A DNA stretch of 6,502 nucleotides, from positions 1-6,502 of the forward strand of contig QMVU01000066.1 of the NCBI GenBank assembly GCA_003661265.1. Reading direction: 5' to 3'. A model generated the notes under the pieces. That model worked only from the letters and a program-made list of their open reading frames with translations. It ran no database searches and had not been told where the DNA came from. Positions 1 to 5,965 of this stretch are shown piece by piece. The stretch is from Thermoproteota archaeon (GTDB lineage: Archaea > Korarchaeota > Korarchaeia > Korarchaeales > Korarchaeaceae). Made by a program: the position numbers and the translations under genes. Each line of letters opens with the position of its first letter. Position 1 is the stretch's first letter.

Positions 1-1
1 G

Positions 2-3000
2 TGGAATATAACCATCAAGAACAGGGGAGATGGAACTGCGTATGATGTGAACATAACTGTAGAGCTTCCACCAAGCACAACTTATATTTCGGCTATTCCT
101 ACGCCCAGCTCAGTATCTGGGCGCGTCCTGACGTGGTTAACTCAATATGCAGGAGGTCCTGTTCCAGACATACCTCCTGGCGGTTCATTTGAGATAGATA
201 TTCGGGTTAAAGTGGACGACTGTGTCCCCCAGGATTACCTAAAGGTCTTCATGGAGGACGGTTGTCCCGGCTGTTACTTTGAGAGGGAGTGGTATAACTC
301 GACTACGTACATGCACAGCCAGCCGTTCCCGCCAAAAATTCACCAGGATCTTGAGCCCTTAAACGTGTGTGCTAACGCAACTTACAAGATAATGGTGAGG
401 AACGAAGACCCCTGCCTCACGCTCTACGCTACCCCTCAGGCTGGAAACTACGTCCTGGAATTTTCGGACATATTGCCTCAAAAGGTGAGTTATAGGAATC
501 TTCCTGGCGATTGGGACATAATATTCCATGACAACGAGACGAACACGAACTCGTCAATGAACTCCTTTACGACATTCTCCTACGACCCTGTGACGAGAAC
601 CCTCAAGTGGACCCTGACTATGCCAAGCTTCGAGGCAACTCCAGGGGACTACTTCTTGATCAAGTTCAACGTGACATCCCAGGAGTGCGATCTCGAGGTT
701 GACAACAACGAGTTCAGAGCAGAGAAGTTCACTGATGAATGCGGGAACCAGCTAAGTGCCACGAGTGTAGAGAAAGCACCAATCCTATTGCCTGAGTTAT
801 GGATAAGAAAGACTCCACGCGAGCAGTATAAGGATCTGTATGATCTAACGTGCTGGAATGTTCGGGTTGGGAACTCTGGCAACGGCACAGCTTACAACGT
901 TACAATATGGGATGTCCTCTGTGAAGCCTTCTCATTTGATCAAGCGGCTCAGGCCAGCACAACCCCATGGGATCTCGTTTACATTCCTGGAATAAACACC
1001 ACTAGCACGAAGACGACAATAGTTTGGAAGAATAAGGTTATACCTCCAGGCGGAAGCGTCTCTCTAGTCGTTTGCGGGAACATAACTGTATGTCCCGTTC
1101 CCCCAAATCATCCTTACGATGATGCCTATGCCAACTGGGGTTGTGATTCCTACTGCAATTACTCCAAACCTGTTCATGCCCACGCCGATGTCTACATGTA
1201 CGGAGTTCCAAGTCCTCTAGATAAGTCTCCAACTTCCTTCAATGTGTGCGGTAACTCAACTATCGAGATATTGATAAAGAACGTTGGAGCAACTATGTTC
1301 GGTGTTTGCATAAACGAGACATTGCCCTTCGGCCTCGAGCCCCTTGACGTCCAGGGAGGAAACGTCCTGGCAAATGTAACGCTGGAGACCACTACCTACT
1401 ATAATGTACCTAGCAACTACACAGTTGCCTCTCCTGGAGACTACACGAGGATAGTCTGGAACTTGACCAAGCTTAGGGTCCATCAGGGAGAGACGCTGAC
1501 CCTTAGGTTCAGGGTTCATGCTAACTGCAGCTTTGACTTCTCAACGGAGTACGTGAACGTCACGTACTGGGACTCCTGCGGAGAGCTTTACTCAATGGAG
1601 AGACAAGATCTCCTCAAACCATTGAGGCCAGACCTCTCAACAAGCTATAAGGAGAAGGTTTCACCTTCAGGAAGGGTGGATCGCTTCCAGGCGGTGAAGT
1701 GGGAGATCCACATCGTGAACTCGGGGGACGGTGAGTTATACTTCCTAAACGTTTCCGATTTCCTGGGAGGCGACTTCAAGTTCGTCTCCGCCTCCCCAGC
1801 TCCAAATTGGACCGATAATCCTGCGGATCCCCATGTGTTCAACTGGAGCTTCAACTGGGCGAAGAACCCGCTTCCTCCAAACGGGGAGTTCGTTATAACT
1901 ATAGAGGCGAACTTCACGACCTGCGCAAATTCCGCCTGGAACAACGCCTCCCTAACATGGTGGTGCGACTCCATAGCCTGCGCTCCCACTTCTTGGGCGA
2001 ACTCAACAATCTGGAGGGCAGCTCCTGATCTGGACGTCCAGTACTCATCTCCAGCCTACCTCATATGCGGGAACACAACGGTTACCTTCAAGGCTACCAA
2101 CATCGGAGACGGCTCGATATTCGGCTTCAACTCATCGATGCCCCTTACCTTAAGGCACTTCATGCCAGTTAATGCGACTACGTTAGACTGCATGGAGTAC
2201 GTTAGCGGCACCACGAACATCACGTTCTCGAACGGTACAGTAATTCATCCTGATCCAACCGTCGTGGTGAATGCTACCTCAAAGTACTTGGAGTGGAACC
2301 TTTCCTGGGTCAGGCTTTACCCAGGGGACTGGGTGGAGGTAAGCTTCCTTGTCAGGACTTCATGTTGCTTCAGGAAGGGCTTAGAAGGCTCAGCTTATGC
2401 CGGAGGCTACGACTTGTGCGGGAGCTTCTATGACAATAGGGAGGCTGACAGCGCAGATGAGATAGCCATCCCGGACCTAACCTTGAGCAAGACCCCAGCG
2501 GACCGTAAGGTCGACAGGTGGAGTCTGGTCTCGTGGATCATGGAGGTCACCAACTTGGGCAACGGGACTGCGAACTTCGTCAACCTCACGGACATCTTGA
2601 CAGGTCTTACTTACGTATCGGATAACGCTACAATGTACAGGGTATCATCCGGGCCAAACAAAGTGGTCTGGAACATCACCAAGATACCCCCAGGTGAGAA
2701 GGTGAGGATAAACCTGACCGCAAACGTGACTGGGTGCTACGGCATAAGGGATGATGTGTGGGCAAGATGGGGTTGCATGAGCATCAAGTGTGAGGAAGAA
2801 ACTGACAGGGCCAACGTATCCCTCCTCTGGCCCAACATCTCAATAAGCAAGAAACCAGTCGGAGGAACCTGTCCAGTGCAGGTTGAGCCTGGCGACGTCA
2901 TAACCTTTGAGATACTTTTGGACAACACCGGAGAAAAGGGAACAGCGTACAACCTGACCGTAGTCGACGAGATGCCCTCCTTCATGGACTTCGTCAACGC

Positions 3001-4411
3001 CAGCGACGGAGGAACTTACGATCTGGTGAGTCACACAACTACATGGCACATCCAGAAGCTTGAGAACACGACTAAGACGATATACCTTACCCTATCGACG
3101 AGACCCGGAACCCCTGATGGAGCATCTGAAATAAACAACGTCACCGTCACGTACCTAGATGCGTGCGGTAACACGCACAACCCTGAGACAGGTGCTCCCT
3201 ACAGGGACGATGCTGAGTGCAGGATGGTGACGGTAGCGGCTCCGGAGATAAGGATAAACAAGACAATGTCCGAGAACCCGGTGAACATGTGTGATAATGT
3301 GACGATAACCCTGTTGGTGAGGAACATAGGGCACGGAACTGCCTACTCAACTAACGTGACCGATGTCCTTCCGCCTGGGTTTGAGTACGTTCAGGGGAGC
3401 ACCGAAGTTAGGAACGAAACGACAGGAGCCCTTATCTCAACGGAGGATCCTCAGGTAAGGAGGGTATCGGATGGAATCGAGTTGCACTGGCCTCTAGACC
3501 TCAAGCTATGGGGAGGAGAGGCCATAACCGTCAAATTCAACGTTACAACAGGATGCGGCTTGACTTCAGGCTTGGATACGTACTCGGCTGAGTGCAAGGA
3601 TGGTGGAGGGTACAGGAAGACCGACAGCGGATCGATTCTCGTGAAGGTTCTCCTCCCAGAGCTAAAGATTGAAAAGGCGCCTAAAACGCAGGAGAGTACA
3701 CTCGGATCTGAGGTAGAGTGGTTCATAATGGTTAAAAATGTAGGAAACGGAACTGCGTACAAAGCTGAGGTTAAAGATATCTTAGGCTCTGGATATCGCT
3801 TTGTCAAGGCAAACGGGACGTACATGGTTAAAGGGAATACCGTCAGCTGGAACCTAAGCTTAGGACCAGGATCTTCAGAGACCTTCTTGTTAAGGGCTGA
3901 AATAGTTAAGTGCTCGGGCTTAACGAACGAAGCAACTGTAAGGTGGTTCTGCAAAGGGACCTGTGGAACGTCCTACTCGAAGGCCCATACAACGTTGAAG
4001 AAACCTTCCCTTCACTTGGACAAGGAATTTAACAGGCACTACGTTGTGGCTGGCGAAGTAGTAAATGTGACTATCAGGGTTTGGAATGATGGAAAGGGGG
4101 AGGGAAGAGATCTCATAGTCCTTGACTGCCTTCCAGAGTGCCTAGAATTCGTTAAAACTGTGAGCGTAGTAGATGGGGAAAGAAGGCCAGTTAAACATTC
4201 GGAAGAGGTAAGCGGCAATAAAGTGAGGTGGAGGATCCCCTCTTTAGGACCTAAGGAGCAGGTAATAATCACGTTCTCCGCGAGATGCTGTGAGCAGTTC
4301 CCCGATGGTAAAACCGAGTATAACATGACTAACTGTGCTTACGCCAACCTGACTGGAGGATGTGGGGTATACTCGGCAAGCGATTGCTCGTGGATCATGG
4401 CTAGAAGAGGT
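2..4411 (+). repeat. Eleven tandem DUF11-like domain repeats in two alternating types
   Basis: Protein-level repeats, highly diverged in DNA. Unit starts, each at a P-x-L/I-type motif except the first, which is cut by the window edge: 2, 329, 791, 1205, 1628, 2024, 2471, 2831, 3242, 3656 and 4004. Full units are 116-154 residues. The shared core is a W/I-x-I/V-x-V-x-N-x-G-x-GTAY-N-V strand, then D-x-L, then W-x-L/I before a PGE/PGG turn. Type A units (1, 3, 5, 7, 10) end with C-x(12-16)-C-x(2-4)-C, usually with a Trp just before the middle Cys. Type B units (2, 4, 6, 8, 9, 11) mostly begin with VCGN-like Cys motifs and mostly end with D-x-CG-like motifs. The order is A-B-A-B-A-B-A-B-B-A-B. 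DUF11 membership is from recognised motifs; the A/B classes are my own reading. Confidence 0.85.
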
Positions 4412-5428
4412 CCTGCTCCACCACCGCCTCCATCTCCAACCCCGTCTCCAACTCCAACTCCAACACCAACCCCATCTCCGCCTCCAACACTACCACCAAC
4501 TCCAACACCAACTCCGTCTCCGCCCCCAACCCCAACACCAACGCCGCCGATATATCTGGTACACGAGAAGTTACCAAGTAAGGGACTTGCAGTAGTAGGA
4601 GAAAAGGTGTCCTTCTCGATCTTAGTGACAAACAAGGGCAGCGAGGATGTTTTCGATGTACTCGTGATAGATACCCTGCCGAAAGGGATGGATTACGTTG
4701 TTGGCAGCTCAACAATTGATGGAGAGAGCATAGAACCAACCGTGGAGGGAAGGGAGCTTAGGTGGAAGATTCCGGTCCTGAAGGCCGGGGAGACCGTCAC
4801 GATAAGGTATGAGGTGGTTGTCCAGAACACCGCGTTGAAGAACCAAGTTACTCTAGGAAAAGTGAGGAAGGAGACCTTCATCAAGGCGTTCCCACTCACA
4901 TCATTCCTGACGCTCTTAATCCTTCCAGCAACCTTCTTCATAAGGAAGAAGCCGGTAGTGGTTGATTATGAGTTCTTAAAGAGGAACCTCAAATCCTTTG
5001 ACTTCCTGCTACCGCCCCTAATTGGAAGACCCATGATATCCAGGTTAACTTTGCAGAAGTGCCTTGACGACGCCGAAATAGAGGAAGCTGTTACAAAGCT
5101 TGTATCTGCTGGAACGCTAAAGGTAATTGACTTGCCAGAAAAAGCAGCACAGTTCTCAGACTACCTGGTCGATATATATGGACTTTCAAAGGAGGAAGCC
5201 GACAGCCTATCCTTGGCTATATCGACGGGGGCAAGTTGCGCCCTTCTTGGAAAGCTAGATACTAGGGAGAAGGCCTTCCTCCTTGGAATAAATGCCCTTG
5301 GCTGTGCTGGATCTATTTCACTCCTCGTAAGGAGGAGAATAATATCGAAGGAAGAGGGAGAGTTCCTACTCGGAGCTCTCACCTCCTCAGGTTATTCCCC
5401 CGGGTTGGGGGAGGTAAAATGGGTATAG
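2..5428 (+). CDS. Giant DUF11-repeat cell-surface protein with C-terminal TM helix and cytoplasmic PIN-like tail (5' partial)
   Basis: The frame is open from base 2; codons 2-46 read WNITIKNRGDGTAYD, part of a repeat unit, so the true start and any signal peptide lie upstream. The visible part is 1808 residues (residue 1 = codon at base 2). In order: eleven DUF11-like units (1-1470), a Pro/Thr/Ser stalk (1471-1516), a twelfth unit (1517-1628), a hydrophobic helix (1629-1647) followed by RKK, and a 161-residue tail (1648-1808) resembling PIN-like DUF3368 proteins. DUF11 units are extracellular beta-sandwich repeats common in archaeal and bacterial surface proteins. Here they carry about 44 Cys and about 55 N-x-S/T sequons, fitting a disulfide-bonded, glycosylated exterior. 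The inferred role is a long surface fibre or adhesin, or an S-layer-associated sensor, anchored near its C terminus. The ligand is unknown. The surface-protein call is firm; the tail function is tentative. Confidence 0.93.
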   Translation, partial: WNITIKNRGDGTAYDVNITVELPPSTTYISAIPTPSSVSGRVLTWLTQYAGGPVPDIPPGGSFEIDIRVKVDDCVPQDYLKVFMEDGCPGCYFEREWYNSTTYMHSQPFPPKIHQDLEPLNVCANATYKIMVRNEDPCLTLYATPQAGNYVLEFSDILPQKVSYRNLPGDWDIIFHDNETNTNSSMNSFTTFSYDPVTRTLKWTLTMPSFEATPGDYFLIKFNVTSQECDLEVDNNEFRAEKFTDECGNQLSATSVEKAPILLPELWIRKTPREQYKDLYDLTCWNVRVGNSGNGTAYNVTIWDVLCEAFSFDQAAQASTTPWDLVYIPGINTTSTKTTIVWKNKVIPPGGSVSLVVCGNITVCPVPPNHPYDDAYANWGCDSYCNYSKPVHAHADVYMYGVPSPLDKSPTSFNVCGNSTIEILIKNVGATMFGVCINETLPFGLEPLDVQGGNVLANVTLETTTYYNVPSNYTVASPGDYTRIVWNLTKLRVHQGETLTLRFRVHANCSFDFSTEYVNVTYWDSCGELYSMERQDLLKPLRPDLSTSYKEKVSPSGRVDRFQAVKWEIHIVNSGDGELYFLNVSDFLGGDFKFVSASPAPNWTDNPADPHVFNWSFNWAKNPLPPNGEFVITIEANFTTCANSAWNNASLTWWCDSIACAPTSWANSTIWRAAPDLDVQYSSPAYLICGNTTVTFKATNIGDGSIFGFNSSMPLTLRHFMPVNATTLDCMEYVSGTTNITFSNGTVIHPDPTVVVNATSKYLEWNLSWVRLYPGDWVEVSFLVRTSCCFRKGLEGSAYAGGYDLCGSFYDNREADSADEIAIPDLTLSKTPADRKVDRWSLVSWIMEVTNLGNGTANFVNLTDILTGLTYVSDNATMYRVSSGPNKVVWNITKIPPGEKVRINLTANVTGCYGIRDDVWARWGCMSIKCEEETDRANVSLLWPNISISKKPVGGTCPVQVEPGDVITFEILLDNTGEKGTAYNLTVVDEMPSFMDFVNASDGGTYDLVSHTTTWHIQKLENTTKTIYLTLSTRPGTPDGASEINNVTVTYLDACGNTHNPETGAPYRDDAECRMVTVAAPEIRINKTMSENPVNMCDNVTITLLVRNIGHGTAYSTNVTDVLPPGFEYVQGSTEVRNETTGALISTEDPQVRRVSDGIELHWPLDLKLWGGEAITVKFNVTTGCGLTSGLDTYSAECKDGGGYRKTDSGSILVKVLLPELKIEKAPKTQESTLGSEVEWFIMVKNVGNGTAYKAEVKDILGSGYRFVKANGTYMVKGNTVSWNLSLGPGSSETFLLRAEIVKCSGLTNEATVRWFCKGTCGTSYSKAHTTLKKPSLHLDKEFNRHYVVAGEVVNVTIRVWNDGKGEGRDLIVLDCLPECLEFVKTVSVVDGERRPVKHSEEVSGNKVRWRIPSLGPKEQVIITFSARCCEQFPDGKTEYNMTNCAYANLTGGCGVYSASDCSWIMARRGPAPPPPPSPTPSPTPTPTPTPSPPPTLPPTPTPTPSPPPTPTPTPPIYLVHEKLPSKGLAVVGEKVSFSILVTNKGSEDVFDVLVIDTLPKGMDYVVGSSTIDGESIEPTVEGRELRWKIPVLKAGETVTIRYEVVVQNTALKNQVTLGKVRKETFIKAFPLTSFLTLLILPATFFIRKKPVVVDYEFLKRNLKSFDFLLPPLIGRPMISRLTLQKCLDDAEIEEAVTKLVSAGTLKVIDLPEKAAQFSDYLVDIYGLSKEEADSLSLAISTGASCALLGKLDTREKAFLLGINALGCAGSISLLVRRRIISKEEGEFLLGALTSSGYSPGLGEVKWV
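4412..4549 (+). repeat. Pro/Thr/Ser-rich stalk (low-complexity linker) of the surface protein
   Basis: Forty-six codons encode almost only Pro, Thr and Ser as PT and PS dipeptides and short Pro runs. The underlying DNA is a degenerate CCAACN hexamer repeat. It contains a 30-base block at 4460-4489 repeated at 4502-4531, encoding PTPTPSPPPT twice. Such Pro/Thr stalks are stiff, extended and often O-glycosylated spacers in surface proteins. Here the stalk separates the Cys- and sequon-rich repeat array from the last, membrane-proximal unit. The minus strand is correspondingly G-rich, mostly in GG pairs. Confidence 0.95.
4550..4885 (+). other. Membrane-proximal twelfth DUF11-like unit, lacking Cys and sequons
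   Basis: Residues 1517-1628 keep the DUF11 core: VGEKVSFSILVTNKGSEDVF, then VLVIDTLPKGMDYVVGSS, then RELRWKIPVLKAGETVTIRY. The unit is shorter (112 residues) and closer to a textbook DUF11 repeat than the eleven before the stalk. It has no cysteine and no N-x-S/T site, unlike every earlier unit. It is the piece between stalk and membrane helix. Confidence 0.85.
4886..4942 (+). other. Predicted transmembrane helix of the surface protein
   Basis: Residues 1629-1647 (AFPLTSFLTLLILPATFFI) are uncharged and hydrophobic and are followed at once by RKK, a typical cytoplasmic stop-transfer cluster. Several basic residues also precede it (KVRKETFIK), so charge alone does not settle orientation. The glycosylation sites and repeat array on the N-terminal side make outside-to-inside the natural reading. 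Confidence 0.8.
4943..5425 (+). other. Predicted cytoplasmic C-terminal domain, PIN-like (DUF3368-type), probably degenerate
   Basis: Residues 1648-1808. The opening VVVD (Asp1655, 4964-4966) looks like the first PIN strand with its catalytic Asp. A helical middle ends in GTLKVIDL. The segment YGLSKEEADSLSLA (5177-5218) matches the GxGEAEAIALA helix of DUF3368/PIN proteins, with Asp1734 (5201-5203) at the catalytic acidic position. Next, GASCALLGK lines up with the strand that usually ends LLxDD, so the fourth acidic position appears replaced by Gly-Lys. The rest follows the family layout, with a G-S-I-S-LL helix and a final SSGYSPG resembling the AGF end. PIN domains are usually soluble metal-dependent RNases or VapC toxins, so a PIN fold on a membrane protein would be unusual. 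The assignment is motif recognition only; another alpha/beta domain is possible. Confidence 0.5.
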
Positions 5429-5445
5429 GGTTGGGTGTAGAGTAG
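5410..5445 (+). promoter_or_regulatory. GGAGGT ribosome-binding site with 8-codon mini-ORF abutting the next gene's start
   Basis: GGAGGT (5410-5415) complements the archaeal 16S 3' end and sits 3 bases before an ATG at 5419. That ATG opens a frame encoding MGIGLGVE, closed by TAG at 5443-5445, which directly touches the ATG of the next gene (5446) in the same reading phase. The mini-ORF overlaps the last ten bases of the giant gene, including its stop at 5426-5428. The GGAGGT site is too far (30 bases) to serve 5446 directly; only a weak GGTG (5434-5437) is well placed for it. Termination-reinitiation coupling is a reasonable reading. A chance frame is the alternative. Confidence 0.35.
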
Positions 5446-5922
5446 ATGAAGTCATTAGGATATGAGGAGTTGGAAAGGATAAGGAGTGAAAGGATAAGTA
5501 AGCTGGTGAGTAGGGCTGAAGAAGTGAGAGAGGCTGAGAAGAGGAGGAAGCTCGTTGGTTCTGTCTGCCTGATAGTAGCAGTCTTCCTCCTCCTCATATC
5601 ATGGGTCATAGTTGGGATAGGGATGCTCTACGCAATACTGGGAGCTATAGGCTCCTTCTTCATGGGAATAGGGTTCTACCTCCTCCTCACGGAACCTAAG
5701 TTCAGACCATGCTCGACTTTGATAGATGAGATCCAGATGATACTCCTGAAGCACGGGGATGACTGGGTTAAAGTAAGAGACGAGACCGAAGAGGCTGTTG
5801 AAGAACACAAAGATGAGGCCTTCTTAGCCTCCAGGGTACACTCTATACTTTCGACCAACGAGGGGAAGGGACTCATAGAGGCCCTCAAGAACTTGGTTCA
5901 GGAAGTAAGGGGAGCAGGTTAG
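5446..5922 (+). CDS. Small two-TM membrane protein of unknown function
   Basis: This 158-residue protein matches no family I can name. Residues 1-35 are highly charged and helical, possibly coiled-coil, ending in the basic cluster EKRRK. Two hydrophobic helices follow, about 36-57 (with a LIVAVFLLLISWVIVG core) and 60-82, joined by a very short turn. An acidic, helical C-terminal region (about 83-158) is rich in Glu and Asp. The basic residues before TM1 suggest a helical hairpin with both ends in the cytoplasm. The gene starts 17 bases after the giant surface-protein gene on the same strand, with no promoter visible between, so co-transcription is likely. It could assist anchoring, export or signalling of that protein, but nothing in its sequence proves this. 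ATG 5446 is chosen because an in-frame TAG lies immediately upstream; its own ribosome site is only a weak GGTG. Confidence 0.85.
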   Translation: MKSLGYEELERIRSERISKLVSRAEEVREAEKRRKLVGSVCLIVAVFLLLISWVIVGIGMLYAILGAIGSFFMGIGFYLLLTEPKFRPCSTLIDEIQMILLKHGDDWVKVRDETEEAVEEHKDEAFLASRVHSILSTNEGKGLIEALKNLVQEVRGAG

Positions 5923-5941
5923 GGAACTGAACTAACGAGAG

Positions 5942-5965
5942 GCTGTTACAGCGGTGATGCTCACC
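5942..5965. repeat. Two back-to-back small inverted repeats between convergent genes
   Basis: GCTGT-T-ACAGC (5942-5952) and GGTGA-TGC-TCACC (5953-5965) are each perfect 5-bp inverted repeats and touch end to end. They fill much of the 42-base gap between the stops of the 2-TM gene (+) and the ABC ATPase gene (-); the last base is the final base of the ATPase stop codon. Symmetry lets either transcript form them. They could mark transcript 3' ends, but there is no T-run, the usual archaeal terminator signal, and stems this short arise by chance. Confidence 0.25.

Noticed and set aside
3451..3954. 167-codon open frame on the minus strand
   Set aside because: It lies wholly inside the giant gene, antisense to well-conserved DUF11 motifs, with no recognisable domain.
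4412..4549. G-quadruplex on the minus strand of the stalk DNA
   Set aside because: Guanines occur mostly in pairs with few runs of three or more; the pattern is explained by the protein repeat.
4339..4635. Minus-strand open frame with Gly-Val-rich repeats
   Set aside because: It is the antisense image of the Pro/Thr stalk; the composition follows from CCAACN repeats on the coding strand and it has no independent support.
5443..5445. TAG read as pyrrolysine, joining the mini-ORF to the 2-TM gene
   Set aside because: The downstream ATG immediately after TAG gives a complete protein. Nothing in the window suggests a pyrrolysine system, and other genes here also end in TAG.
5926..5960. Possible C/D box small RNA (CTGA at 5926, GTGATG at 5954)
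   Set aside because: The boxes are in the wrong order and spacing, the C-like box is imperfect, and the gap is too short for a complete pair of motifs.
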